This document shows positions 40,867 through 52,469 of a stretch of 64,000 nucleotides of DNA, in pieces (position 1 is the stretch's first letter; each line of letters opens with the position of its first letter). The position numbers and the translations under genes were made by a program. A model generated the notes under the pieces. It saw only the letters and a list, made by a program, of their open reading frames with translations, had not been told where the DNA came from and did not search any database. The DNA comes from Seminavis robusta (lineage: Eukaryota; Bacillariophyta; Bacillariophyceae; Naviculales; Naviculaceae): NCBI GenBank assembly GCA_903772945.1, contig CAICTM010000275.1, forward strand, positions 1 to 64,000, written 5' to 3'.

Positions 40867-42582
40867 ACATTTATGTTCATAGATCCATTGGCTGATTTAT
40901 TTTCATTCTGCGGTTGATCCTGCATCCACACACAATCCATCCATCCTGCCACCACAACAACATCTACTACACAACCAGGGAGTCACCACAACTGTCTTCT
41001 TCAGTCTACTACAATAGGCAGGACAAGTCTACTTGTGTGGAATGGAGCAGAAGTCAGGGATTCATATGTGAATGGTTAAATGTAGATCGATGGTTTTATG
41101 GAATTTTGTATGTTTTCTTGTCCCCCGAAAGGGGGAGCAACATGTCGTCAATGGCGTCTTCTCAGAGTATTCTATTTGTCGAACGCATCGGCGAGCAAAG
41201 ATCCGCTGTACTTGCCAATCCAATGCAACATCGCAGTGGTGGCTTCGGGTTCGTCTTCATCTTCGTCGCAAATGCATTGGATTCTCATTCGAGAACATGT
41301 ATGTCCTTATTGCAGCCTTGGATTTCTTCCGGAACCCACAGATGATGGAGTGGCAGGTGCCTGAGCAAAAACAATTCTCTGATCCCGGCGGCCACGAAGA
41401 CTTGCGCCGACAGAAAGGAAAACTGCCGTTTGCAGCCAGCATTCAAGAAGCCACAGTTGCTACTAGCTTGTAAATCTGTTATTGACGATTCCAGACCATC
41501 GCACTGATCCACCCCGAGGCCCGAATCAGTTTTGATTTGATCACTGGGCAACCAACCCTGAAACGAAAAAGTACAGCATTCCAATGTGCTATGCATTCTC
41601 CTGCCCCCGGGGGGAGGGCGCCAAGCATTACGTTTGAACAATCGGCAGATTCTCGATTTGATGCAGAATCGAGCATTGAAATCTTGAGGTTACGCAGCAT
41701 TGGCTGGAGAACTTGGCAATCCTGACGGGTCTACCCCAGTGCAGATTCGATTCCAATCAACTTGACAGTTGGATCTACATGTACTGTTGCAGCCCCAACA
41801 GGATATGTCACAGCTTTTGCCTATATTTGGCCCCTCGCTGGGATGAAAGCCAATGACGGAGGACGTAAGTGAAGCTGTTACCCGACGACAAGGGATGCCC
41901 AATCTCGGATGGGGGGATTATGCCTTTGAGATTCCACCATCAAGGGGCAGCGACTTGAGCTTTTCCAATCGGCTGGTTTGTTTTGGACACGGTCAAAGAG
42001 ACAAAAGGTTCTATAGCCGAGGTATCTTCGCGATCTTGATGTACGAATATGCCAGCGAGCCTCAATGTTGCACGATGTGTTTTTGACTCTACAGCCTCCC
42101 ATTCTTCAATCCCGTGGAATCTCGTAAAGCGACAACCCAAGTGATGTGACGGCGCAGACCTATGTCAAGCGATGGAATCCGACCCACAAAATTGATGTGG
42201 TATTCCGCGAAACAATCAAGTCCTGAAGCAGAACGAGTCACAGACGCGAGAGAACATAGCAAAGAATCAAGAAAACCAATCGAAGCAACAAGGAAAGCGA
42301 TCACACCACATGCCTCGCAGAATGTTTCGGTGTTTCCGGGGCAACACCAGGAAAAACCACCCATCCCAGCGTCAACTGTGAGTGTGTCTGGTTTATCATT
42401 CAGTTCCCTTCTGCTATAGCGATATCTTTGCTTGGGACTACTCCTTTTGTAGATTGCACATGACAGCACATAACAATGATCATGCCAGAATTGTAGGGTT
42501 TGCTACTAGTGTACGACACAATTACGCTGTTAGAACATTCTTTCGTGAATGCACAACACCTGTCTTTGCCATTCTATGTATT
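40867..42582. other. 1.7-kb stretch with only weak frames
   Basis: Several overlapping frames of 80-145 codons lie on both strands, for example 40914-41345 (+), 41285-41641 (-) and 41853-42086 (+). None has family motifs, and none can be joined by convincing splice sites. It may be an eroded gene or repeat. A C/G-run foldback (GCCCCCGGGGGG) lies near 41604-41615. Confidence 0.35.
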
Positions 42583-43823
42583 TCAAAACTGATTGCCTCT
42601 CTGGTTAGCTGCTGCTTGGTCGTGATGTGCAACCGCCGCTTCCAGAGGAAACGGGTTCACCGTAACTTGAAACCTATCAGGACTGCCAAATGCTTCAACG
42701 GCGGTGTTCAATGTGGAGGAGGGTGTATTCTCAGGAACAGGTGCAAAAAAGAAGAAACCCTTCATCTCGCCCCTTGGATTCACCAATTCGCATCCAGACA
42801 TGTACTCGAACGCATCACCAGGACGTAGCACTGGGAGCTGGCCGACTATACAACAACATCCATTTTTGAGCAATTAGTCAGAACTCCAAACCGAGAAAAC
42901 CATGCAGAACAAATAAACTTTGTTCCGTGGGACTTACCTGCACCAGAATTTGGCGCGTCGACAACCATTGGATCCATTTCTTCGTCATCATCAGTGCTTG
43001 CTGCTTCGTCGTTGATATCTGTAATGTGCCAATACCTGCCCAACAATTGAACGGTGATCTGATCGGATAGGTTCTCGATACGGATCCGATAGTGGAATCT
43101 ATTTTTGAGGCCTGGCGACCCTCGCAATCTTCGAGACCCCATGTGACTATTTCCAACGTGCTTGCTGGTCGCCACCACTCGGATATCTTTTTCATAAGAT
43201 ACCGACGACAATCGCCACATTTCCGATTGTTCCATTAAGGTTTTCAAACCTCGAATGGCATACTTGTTGAGCAACTGACGCTCTTGAGCCTCATTGGCGG
43301 CGGAAAGTTTGGCATGACGAAACGCGTAGCGAATGGCTTTTTGCACCGAGGAAACGGTCGTCCAAATAGTCGGCTCATCGGTGAATTCCGAATACAATGA
43401 CGTCGTGGATGTAGTAGAAGAAGATCCTACTTGGGGCTCCACCAACAACAACTGAAACCAATCCAAGGCATCCTCTTCTCCGCCATCTTCATTCCAGTCT
43501 CGAAACAAAACCAGCAAATTTCGAACGCCGTCATCGGTAGTGCCCTCGGAGGAAGCAGTCTTGACGGATAGAATTCGGTGACTACCCGACTGCAAAGGGT
43601 TCAGAGGAGGTTGGAGCAAGAACATGGTTTCACCCGAAGGATGCTGTGGTAGCGTCTTTCGAAGATCCAAACATTGGCGTTGCAAGATACGGTACAATCG
43701 TCTGCTAGCCATGCGACCGACGGATGATGGCGTCGAAGACGACATGTTTCTGGATCCCGGAGCAAATAATGACGACGATAAGCCGTGTCGAGCAAAAGGG
43801 ATTCTTCTCAAGAGGACGTCCAT
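42583..43823 (-). CDS. ApaG-domain protein with LYR-like N-terminus (two exons)
   Basis: Exon 1 runs from 43823 (MDVLLRRIPFARHGL) to 42938. A GTAAGT donor and a 92-bp intron follow, and exon 2 is 42845-42583. The frame could start at 43889 too, but 43823 gives an Arg-rich, amphipathic mitochondrial-type leader. Residues near 45-60 (SRRLYRILQRQCLDLRK) resemble the LYR motif of mitochondrial assembly factors. The second half is an ApaG (DUF525) beta-sandwich: NRFHYRIRIENLSDQITVQL, GRYWHITDIND, then across the intron GQLPVLRPGDAFEYMSGCEL and GEMKGFFFF. ApaG domains occur in bacterial ApaG, FBXO3 and PolDIP2, and probably bind partners rather than catalyse. The usual DG..V...GV.G linker is replaced by an acidic stretch (STDDDEEMDPMVVDAP). 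Total 382 residues. Confidence 0.82.
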
Positions 43824-43923
43824 CTCGAGTTGCTTCTCTCTTCTTCCGTCTCTGTCCAACACAAAATCAGGCAAATTAATCTGCCTCAATGGTTCAAGCT
43901 ATAAGCTAGCTAGCTAGTCAACA

Positions 43924-45312
43924 AGAGCTAGGAGCTGTAGTGGGGCAACAGGGCACTCTTTAGATGATGTTGGAGCTTGATGAGAGCTCTACAACCAACA
44001 ACCAAATGATGAGTGCAGCGAAGATTCTGCCGATGACGTCATTGGATTTCGACGCACACCTGCGTTGGAAGCCAACAGCTTTGGCGGGGACGTCGTGCCG
44101 TACGGTACTGTACAGTGCAGTACTATTAATACCAGTACGGTACGGGACCAACCAGTAGTTTGATTGCATGATGGATGCAACTTTGTTCGGAGCTCACCAA
44201 ACAAGCATGAAGGATGGAAACACATCACAGAATGGCTGGGTGGCTACCACGGGATGCCAACTTGGTACGCTGCTGGTACCGTCATAGAATGTTGAATAAT
44301 GTTTGCTGCCAGGCTGGGACAAGCCTGCTGCTGACCTGCTGAAGACACCGCACCGCACGGGTGCCTGCCATTCAGCCAACAGTAGTCCCGCCCCATTCAC
44401 CACAGGCAGCACCACAGTCAGCAGGTATTAGTATTCTCAGTACACAAAAGTGTTATCGGTAGCTTTATTTTAATTGAAAGACTGGCTAGCTAGATTACCG
44501 GTAGCTTGTAGGTTTGTAGGGAAGTTTCCTACCTACGGAGAGTTGCAGAAGCAACACCAGAGCTCCCTTGCTCTGTCGAGCATGATTGCCCGAAGCAAGA
44601 CGCAATTCACAGAGCATTGGTTTTTTGAACAAAAATGCGAAGCAAAGACCACCTAGCTAGCTACTAGGCTAGCTAGCTGGTGAAATGGCCATCTCAAGGC
44701 TCAAGTAAACTTCCTTTTCGTTGCTCTTCTACTTGCCATTCCCGCGTTCTTCCTTTGCATCATGTGGCGGCACACGGCACACACTAGCGGTACAGTGGCT
44801 AGAAGCACGAAGAGCGACTCGGGCAGGGTACTAGGTACCGGTAGATCTACTTTTGGTTCACCGCTTGCCACACGGTTTCGCCTAACGAGTGAACTGATCT
44901 AGCTAGCTTTGTTGCAATTCGTTTCGGTGCAGGAGTACAGCTCTGCAAGAGTTTCTTTTGTAGCTACATGCAATTGGCTGGTGCCACACCCTCCCAGAAG
45001 ACCAGTGTGGCCAGTGAGCAGACTTGGCTCACCAGTGGTCCTCAAGCACTTCTCATCTGAACCGAATCGAATCCGATATTTTATAATAGACTTTATCAAA
45101 TGCAAGCAAAATTGAGAGTGCTAAAATACTGTGTTTGGCAGAGGCAAGCTTACATGCCAGGACTTTTCTTTTGTCTGGGTTTTGCTACATTATGTACTGA
45201 TAGTCTGTTCTAGATTTGAATATACAGATAGTCTTAGCAAAGAGTAGCAAAGTACAGTTAATTCTATGAATTTCTTGATGTATGAAATAGGGCCAATCAG
45301 TTTGGAGAGGAG
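43924..45312. other. 1.4-kb spacer, nothing recognised
   Basis: Rich in ACCGGTA and TAGCTAGC words (44100-44150, 44480-44515, 44648-44680, 44830-44845). No frame looks coding. Confidence 0.4.
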
Positions 45313-46326
45313 CTACGAAGAGCTGTGATCTGAGAGATCTTGCAGTTCCCCTTGTAGCGCAGTAATGCCGCCAGAGCCTTTTCCTAACATCCGTCGGTTG
45401 TTTTGATCGCGCAGAGCTGCCAAGCCAGTCGGACGATCACTTCTTCTCATGGGGCTAAGGCCTCTCTTTGGTCGAGGTGGTGGGGTTTCAAACTCTTCTG
45501 GTTTCAGCTCTGCCGAGGGAGTTCGCAGTTCCTCCGATGGGACCACCTCTTCACCGGGAGGAATTCCAGCTAGTAGTCCATTATTTGCTTCGTTGCGGTC
45601 CTCGCCATCCTGCGCCACGCGTCTATCGCCGTCCGCCATAGTCTTGGCCATGGTGCGTGCTGTCTGCGTCAGCTTCAAGGACTGTGCCCTCAAAACCTTT
45701 AATCGCAATTCTGGATCCTTCTTGCCCTTCTTTTTCTCGCAAGCATTGTACTCCGCTTGTACTTTGACCACTCCTTTGACGGCCTTTACTCGGTTCTTTT
45801 GAAAAATGGGATGAATGTACAGTTCCAATCCTCTTGCTTCGCTGTCTACTACAAAGTCTAGATCTGATGCCTTGATCTTGACAGGCTTGCCGTCCTTGGA
45901 CTTTCCACCCGCGCATCCTTTGAGGACAGTTTTGATTTTGTTCTGCCAGTCCTTGCGCTTTGTGGTAAAGTGCTCAGCGACCAGCATGGCCTCGGTCAAC
46001 AGTTGATCGAGTTCATCGTCGGTCCACCAGCACTCTTCTTCGCAGTTTGCCGGGAAGTAATATTCATGGACTTGTTCCACAATTTCGTCTTTGGCATCCA
46101 CCAAGAAGGAAATCTTCGGCTTCTTGTGGACCACCTTCTTTGTGTTGTCGTCGTTGTTAGAGGAAGCCTTTGGGTCCATCTCGGGAGACAGGAGCGCGTC
46201 GGATAGCACGGTTTCAGAAGCCGTAGGGACTACAGTCAACTTGCCAAAGGACTGGGCGGTGTCCCCAATGGAACCAAACTTGATCTGCGCACTAAAATCG
46301 GGAGTTGGGTTTGTCATCGTCGTCAT
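45313..46326 (-). CDS. charged protein of unknown function
   Basis: A 337-residue single-exon frame without interruptions. The N-terminal third is Ser/Asp-rich. The middle has VHEYYFPANCEEECWWTDDE followed by a helix, and later EARGLELYIHPIFQKNRVK. This W-W/Y-T-x-x-E ... RGLE ... pattern recurs, from memory, in many diatom proteins of unknown function. The last 100 residues are disordered and Pro/Arg-rich (FETPPPRPKRGLSPMRR), with possible proline-directed phosphorylation sites. There is no membrane segment or signal peptide. A nuclear or cytosolic place is likely. Confidence 0.75.
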   Translation of the reverse strand: MTTMTNPTPDFSAQIKFGSIGDTAQSFGKLTVVPTASETVLSDALLSPEMDPKASSNNDDNTKKVVHKKPKISFLVDAKDEIVEQVHEYYFPANCEEECWWTDDELDQLLTEAMLVAEHFTTKRKDWQNKIKTVLKGCAGGKSKDGKPVKIKASDLDFVVDSEARGLELYIHPIFQKNRVKAVKGVVKVQAEYNACEKKKGKKDPELRLKVLRAQSLKLTQTARTMAKTMADGDRRVAQDGEDRNEANNGLLAGIPPGEEVVPSEELRTPSAELKPEEFETPPPRPKRGLSPMRRSDRPTGLAALRDQNNRRMLGKGSGGITALQGELQDLSDHSSS

Positions 46327-49148
46327 AAAAGTTGCAGAGAAAAAAGAGAGAACGCTGGTGTTTGCTCATTCGTCGATTGTGAGGAGCCCGTGTGGAGCTG
46401 CAAATCGACTGTGATGCTCCAGAGAGCATGCCTGCCTGCCAGATAGATGAGACAGGCTAATCTAATCGCGAAGTTGAACTTGGACAACTCGTACCTAGTA
46501 AGTCATCTAGACCCCGAAGAAGGATCAGCCAATAGTGAACTCCCAGCATTTTTAACAACAGTAAACATGTTCTGCCGTTCACAAAATATCCCAGTGGCCT
46601 CGTATATAAGATTCTATGGTTTGTCACCAACAAGGCCACGGTACTGTTAGCGGTGCCGGTACCGGTATGATAGCTACAAGCTAGCTAACATGCTGTAGCG
46701 GTAAGAACCAAGCAACCAAGCAAGAGCTCTTGCAATTCTACCTTTTACGCATACGGTAGGCATCGGTGTATTACTCGTACGAGAGAATGTTTGTGGGTGG
46801 GTCCGGTTGTTTGGGTTGCTTCTATGTACCGGTGCCTGATAACCAGGTACTCTAGCCACCTATTCTTGACATTCATAAGATTATAGAAAATGGAAATTTG
46901 TCATGTACCGGTACGGATCTTCAGAGAGTAAATCAGGAGGGAAAGTAGGCGCCATTTTATTGCAAGCCTGAGAGTTTGGGTACCTTTGGCATGCCTATGG
47001 GGGTTCAATCCTGTCCTTTCTAAAGAGGCTCTTGTTCACTTCCGTTCGACAAAAGATGTAATGATTCAATATCTTAAACATAGGGTCATAATGTAGACAA
47101 AAAGCGAGGATGTGATCTTCGATCAACCAAACGTCTTACCAGCCAGGCCGAAACTGGGATGTTTGGAGTTTGGAAAGTGTGAATGAGGAGCAAGCTAAGT
47201 CCAAGTGGGAACACCCGTGACTAACAGTTTCCTAAGCAAAACCCAATGTCAACAAGGCGTGGTACAACATGAGATGTGCATGGTACAACACAGCAACATG
47301 GCGGTACTGCTGTTACTCTTGGACTTATCGCGCAGGATTCGAGTGTCCGGCATGTTTCAAGATGCCAAGATGTTTCGGGACAAGGCAGCGTTCCTACTAG
47401 TAGCAAGCTCAGGCTTCTCTTCCCAGTCTCGGCCACTGGTACTACCATAGTATCGCTCTTGACGAGTACTCCGAGCACTTAGAAACATATGCACAGTGGT
47501 ACACGAAAAGGATTAACAATAAGCTCACTTTGTTTATTGAAATTCAGCTGCAGGTGAATGCATGATTTATTTATTGATGTGCGTCTGAAAGATTGTACAT
47601 ATATATGTCTTGCCTTTCATTCTGCAGGCTGCAGGCTATTAATAGTACGGTAGGCCGACTCTCACCGTCTCACTCACTGGTTTCAGTCAAAAAAATAACC
47701 TAAAAAATGGTGTGGAGTGTGCTAGTACGGTAGGTGAGTGGTGGGATGAACAAGAGGCAAGAGGGATGGGCAACGGTCCTCGAACTTTTTCACCTTCTCA
47801 GCTGCCACAAGGCGACAGGCGATACTCGAAGCTTTGCCCATTGAGGTTTTTGGTACCAGTAATGCATTCACGTACATGACATTGTAGCTGGTCAACGGGG
47901 GGGTCGCACCAGCATCACAACATCACAACATCACAACATCACAACATAACAACCCCATACCGGTCTACTGCAGAGCTACTCAGTAGCTAGCTACTCGGAG
48001 TAGCTAGTATTGTAGCTATCCCAAGAAAGATCCAAAGATCCAGTTAGGCGATGAGAAGCTTCAACATGGTCGCAATCTCGCTACTAGCTGGCTAGCTACC
48101 TGGTAGCTAGTCTTTCTTACCTTTGCTTTTGTGGTTAGAAGCAACAAAAAGCAACCCAGCTACCAAACTACCTGGTAGTACATGTACTCGAGTACTACCG
48201 GCAGCTACGGTAGCTACGGCTGTAGCCACTGGAGAAGTAAGAGAACTTGTCAGCGCGGTAATATTTGCTTTTGCCGGTTGCTCTTCTTGACTCAGCCACA
48301 TTGTCATGATGTGACACAATGTCATGTTGTCATGTTCCATGCATGCGGGGGGGGGGGCACAACAACCTTCTTTGTCACCCAAGAGCCAAGAGGTTGAATT
48401 ACATGATGTAGAGGATGCAAGCCTTGGCGGCTGCTCCACTTGAAGGATGGTACCACCATCACCTTTGCAAACCGCACAGCTACCAGCTACCAGGCTGAGC
48501 TACCCTTTTACGTAGTACTTTGAGCTGGAACCTGGAACTTGTTCGAGCGATCATCTTCTACTAGCCTCTTACCTTATTTGTAGAGTTGTAGAGGACAAAG
48601 CTATCTAGAAAGTACAAAGCCAGCCAAATAATAAATCTGTGCGATTCTTGGATCCGTAGGCACGCAAGAAGCAGAATGTTGTGGTTTGGTTCAGATTTCA
48701 CCCTGAGCTGCATATAAATTAGCTACATTCGCCTCGATGCTTGTAGGATGGCACCAGTACAATAGCTACCGTATCGGTATCACAGGCTACCACCATTGGA
48801 AACAGCACAGCTACCGCTTAGTACTATGGGCTGGAAGTCGTTGGACCCATCATCTGTTCGCTAGCTGATTGATTACCGGGGGGTCCAAAGTGATCCCTCG
48901 AGAGATCATCAAGTGTGCGAGCAAGAAGAACGGATGAGGTCGGTAGAGAGTCCTAATCACCCCATGACCCCATGAGCTCCTTACATGTATTGCTTATTAC
49001 GGTACGGTTGTACTCCATTCCTTCCTCATGCGCTGTACTACGTACCGTACTACTGTACACCGTAGCACACTCTGGAAGAACCAACATGATGTACAACCAA
49101 CTATTACTACCGGTACAGCGTACTACTACAACTACGACCACTACAGTA
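46327..49148. other. 2.8-kb intergenic region
   Basis: No credible gene. It contains many ACCGGTA and TAGCTAGC palindromes, a CATCACAA tandem run at about 47912-47950, and a 12-G run at 48347-48358. The upstream 120 bp hold the promoter of the unknown gene ending at 45313. Confidence 0.45.
47912..47950. repeat. 9-bp tandem repeat (catcacaa family)
   Basis: About four to five copies of 'catcacaac' in a row in non-coding DNA. Confidence 0.85.
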
Positions 49149-50378
49149 TTATCTGTTACTACAGAGCAACGGATTCGTACTCAAGAAATAGAAAATACAA
49201 GACAGATCCTGTCGGACTCGAATCAACGCGGACACCCAATCCTCGCGTGTGGCATTTTGATCCAACAACTTTCGTCCGGCTTTGTTCAACGCGAGATAGA
49301 ATTGTAGAAACGGTCGGAGAAAGAGGGCTTCGTCTTGACATAGTTTGAGTGTGGTGAGTGTGTAGTTGGATTGCATCATGATGAGAAAGGCTTCTTCCAG
49401 CCATTTTCCCAATTCCGTGCTGCCGTGAATTTCAAACGATTGCAAGGTCGTGTTGGATTGAAGTGCGGTGGCCAGTTCGGGCATGGTGCAGGTTTCCTGT
49501 GTATTATTGTCGTGTCCCAATTCGTAAACGACCATCGTACATTTTAGGAGACTCGTGTTGGTGCGTAGCATTTGACAAAGGGCATCGACTCCTTGTCTCC
49601 CCAATGGCCAACAGGAAATCATGACTTCTTCCAATTGACTTTGAATATTATTTTGTTGTAGTGGTTGTTGTAGTGGTTGTGGATTGTTATTGGACAATGC
49701 TCTGGCCATGGCAGATGTGTGTTCATCTGTAAAAAAGTTGTGAATGGCATCACTGGAATCGTAGAGTACCAAATGCTGCAAATCTTGGAGTGTCTCTGAT
49801 CGACACAAACTTTCCACCGCGGTTCCTTCGAGTCGTCCCCAGGGGCACTTTCCATCGTGCGAGTAGAGCACGACCTTTTCCAATTTGGGAGTTTCGGCCA
49901 ATGCCCGCAATAGCTGATTGACGGAACCCGCACTGGAACAACCACTGGAAGAAAAGGAAAAGACTTGCAAGGATGCGTGTCGTCGCAATGTCTCCCAGAA
50001 CACTTCAAATTCGGGTGGTGTCCCCGTCAAATTGACTTGATTGAGTTCCAGAATTTCCAATTTTTCGGTCGACAACGACAAGGCAATAGTCAGTAGTGGA
50101 ATGGGCAATCGTTCCATCATGCCATAGTGAAATCGCAGTGTCTTGAGATGCGGCAAATCGCCCAATGCCTTGAAGAGTTTGCGGAGTTTCTTATTGCGAT
50201 GATTCTGTTGAAAGAGTCCCGACAAATCCAATTTGACTTCTTCTAACGACGTACTGGCTCGACCCGTCAACGTCGCCTTGAGTTGTGCCACATCGGCGTC
50301 GTGGACGGCCGTCAATTCCAACAAACACGAGTGCGGGGCAAAATCTTTGCGGCGAAGCAGTGCCGTTGTTGTCACCAT
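49149..50378 (-). CDS. RNI-like leucine-rich-repeat protein (paralogue of the gene at 53004)
   Basis: I place the start at 50378 (MVTTTALLRRKDFAPHS; 409 residues). The frame is open to 50531, but the extension is Gln-rich and hydrophobic and overlaps a CTAGCTAG leader. Ribonuclease-inhibitor-like repeats recur about every 28-30 residues: LPHLKTLRFHYG, TEKLEILELNQVNL, TPKLEKVVLYS, SQLEEVMISCWPLG, NTSLLKCTMVV, NTTLQSFEIHG. The C-terminal block (REDWVSALIRVRQDLSCIFY, FLSTNPLLC) is shared nearly unchanged with the plus-strand gene at 53004-54381. Such proteins are a large family in diatoms and probably act as protein-interaction scaffolds; no partner can be named. It is divergent from the helical protein at 50888. 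Confidence 0.8.
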   Translation of the reverse strand: MVTTTALLRRKDFAPHSCLLELTAVHDADVAQLKATLTGRASTSLEEVKLDLSGLFQQNHRNKKLRKLFKALGDLPHLKTLRFHYGMMERLPIPLLTIALSLSTEKLEILELNQVNLTGTPPEFEVFWETLRRHASLQVFSFSSSGCSSAGSVNQLLRALAETPKLEKVVLYSHDGKCPWGRLEGTAVESLCRSETLQDLQHLVLYDSSDAIHNFFTDEHTSAMARALSNNNPQPLQQPLQQNNIQSQLEEVMISCWPLGRQGVDALCQMLRTNTSLLKCTMVVYELGHDNNTQETCTMPELATALQSNTTLQSFEIHGSTELGKWLEEAFLIMMQSNYTLTTLKLCQDEALFLRPFLQFYLALNKAGRKLLDQNATREDWVSALIRVRQDLSCIFYFLSTNPLLCSNR

Positions 50379-50887
50379 GCTGATTGTTGTGGATAATAGA
50401 TAGCTAATGAATATAGCGATATTAAAGGGGTAGATGCAGAAGCAAACCAGATAGCTAGCTAGTACTGCTATCGGCAGTCGGTGGTGTTGTTGTTGTTGTT
50501 GTTGAAAAAGGATCTGGCTGGAAAAGAACAACAGGATCTTCTTTCCTCGTTCGGCACCGTGGTGGTTGTTCTTTCTGTGGCAGCCCAGTCATTAACAGGA
50601 CTGAAAATCTTTTAGAACTTTCTGCAGCGTTCTCGAGTGTATCTTTCCTCAAATCTACATGTACTAGTACTTCGTACCATGTCATGTGCATCGGCTTCTC
50701 AAGAGCGGATCCCTCCCCCATCCCACACTCGAGATCTATCCGGTAACTGAGCTGCGTGAAGCCGCAAGAGAAGATAAAGCGCTTTTCCTTCATAACTCTT
50801 GGGCATCAGGTTGATATTCTCACAATTTTAATTACAAAGCAACCCATGCCAAAGGAATATTCTACTTTTGTGTGATCTACCGGTAGC

Positions 50888-51913
50888 ATGGTGTTTGACA
50901 AGGCCAAGAAAGCCGTGGAGGCGAAAGAAGCCGAAATCAAGGGACAGAAATGGTTGTCCGAAGTCAAACAGCAAGATGGACAGTGGAAAGATTTGCAGGA
51001 TTGGAAGGATACCTACGAACCTCAAAAGGAAAAGAAGGAAAAGACCGAAGCGCAAAAGAAAATGGCAGCCAAGGCCGTCGATGCCGCTTTTGACAAAATG
51101 CAAGAAGGATTGTCCAAGGCCATTTTCCAAATCATGATGGAAGCGGCATCCACGTTGCTGGGGACCACCAACAAACTTATTGTAGCATCTGGGAAAGATG
51201 CCAAGCAGCTGCCCACGATTTTGACATCCACCAATGCCATTATTCTATCCTATCGATTCGAAACACCCAAGAAAATCAACAAGTTTGGTTACATTCGGAA
51301 AACGGCTTGTTTGGACTTGACCAAGACATTGCACTTCTTGTTGCCCGAACGGGGTGCCGCCCAAGTGTCGGAAGACATTCGAACCGTTCTGGCACAACAC
51401 AAAGAGGCCACTCGTGCCGACGTGCTCCAAAAAGTCAACTCGCTTCTCGGGAATGTCAGTGATGCCATGGACGAAAAAGGACAGGCCGTTGAACGGGCCG
51501 TAAAGAGTGCTTCCAATACCATTGGAGCCGACAAGGTGACTGCTGCCACCACCAAAGTCAGTGAAGCGACCGGCATGACACCCGAAAGTCTCAAGGCACA
51601 AAAAAATGACATTGTCGCACAGTTTGGATCCCTCTTTCAGGGTATTCTGGTCAGTCACATGGAACAGATTGATGCCTTGCTGCACGATGTCATCGACAAG
51701 GTTATTGCCGCCATGGAAATTGCCATTCAAATGAATAACAAACTGGCCAGTGCCAAGGCCAAAACGCCTGAAGAGCTGCAAGACGTCATGGTGGAAATCA
51801 TTGACAAACAATACAAGTTGGCACAGAAACGACTCAATGGCGAGATTCAAAAGGTCATCAACATGATCAAGGCATTGGTGCAGAATGCCATGATTGACAT
51901 GGATGCAGAGTAG
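50888..51913 (+). CDS. helical protein of unknown function
   Basis: A 341-residue single exon (MVFDKAKKAVEAKEAEIKGQ). It is rich in Lys, Ala, Glu and Gln and is almost all predicted helix. An N-terminal charged part (about 1-70) is followed by amphipathic helices (MMEAASTLLGTTNKLIVA, VLQKVNSLLGNVSDAMDEKG) and a C-terminal helical end (IQKVINMIKALVQNAMIDMD). There is no signal peptide, although moderately hydrophobic helices could lie on membranes. I do not recognise the family. The clean long frame and diatom-like codon use support a real gene. It is divergent from the LRR gene upstream. Confidence 0.75.
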   Translation: MVFDKAKKAVEAKEAEIKGQKWLSEVKQQDGQWKDLQDWKDTYEPQKEKKEKTEAQKKMAAKAVDAAFDKMQEGLSKAIFQIMMEAASTLLGTTNKLIVASGKDAKQLPTILTSTNAIILSYRFETPKKINKFGYIRKTACLDLTKTLHFLLPERGAAQVSEDIRTVLAQHKEATRADVLQKVNSLLGNVSDAMDEKGQAVERAVKSASNTIGADKVTAATTKVSEATGMTPESLKAQKNDIVAQFGSLFQGILVSHMEQIDALLHDVIDKVIAAMEIAIQMNNKLASAKAKTPEELQDVMVEIIDKQYKLAQKRLNGEIQKVINMIKALVQNAMIDMDAE

Positions 51914-52154
51914 TCAACAACAACTACGTCATTGTACCCCTACGGTAATAAAGATTGTTTTATTGCGCTTCCCTTTCAGTTGCTTGGGCCCACAATACAA
52001 GTGTTTTGGGTACTCAGAGCCTTCTGTAGCCACAACTGTTGTGGATCTACCAAATCAAGTGCATAGACTTTGACAGTCAGCCTGGTCCCTTCACTCATAT
52101 TTACCTCGGCAGGTTAACTGCCTGAGTCCTCTACCCCTTTATTGGCAAATATTC

Positions 52155-52218
52155 TGTCTGTGGGATCCCCCTGGTTTTTGTCTGTGGGATCCCCTCGTTT
52201 TGTGTCTGTGGGATCCCC
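52155..52218. repeat. three copies of a 16-bp word at a 24-bp period
   Basis: TGTCTGTGGGATCCCC occurs at 52155, 52179 and 52203. GGGATCCC inside each copy is itself palindromic. Spacer bases between copies vary. Confidence 0.9.
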
Positions 52219-52469
52219 ATTCCGGTGAAGCCAGGATAAGGATAGAGATAATGTAAGCTGGCAAAACTGGAAATTGAAGGTTCAATAAAAGTTAGGGGTA
52301 GGAATATATCAATGTAATTTAAGGTTAGTGCACTCAGGACAAAAACACAATAAGCCAGCAGGTGTTGTAAATTTAGAGTTACACAATCGAATGATAGCTG
52401 TAATTATGGGTTAGCCCGTGGCTACGCCAATGCTATCTTAAATAAAAAGGTTACAATGAGGGAATGATA

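Noticed and set aside
46980-47010. GGGTTCAATCC resembles a tRNA B box
   Set aside because: No A box at the right distance and no cloverleaf can be folded around it.
48338-48362. 12-G run considered as a G-quadruplex regulator
   Set aside because: A lone G run without further G tracts and far from any gene start; more likely a slippage product.
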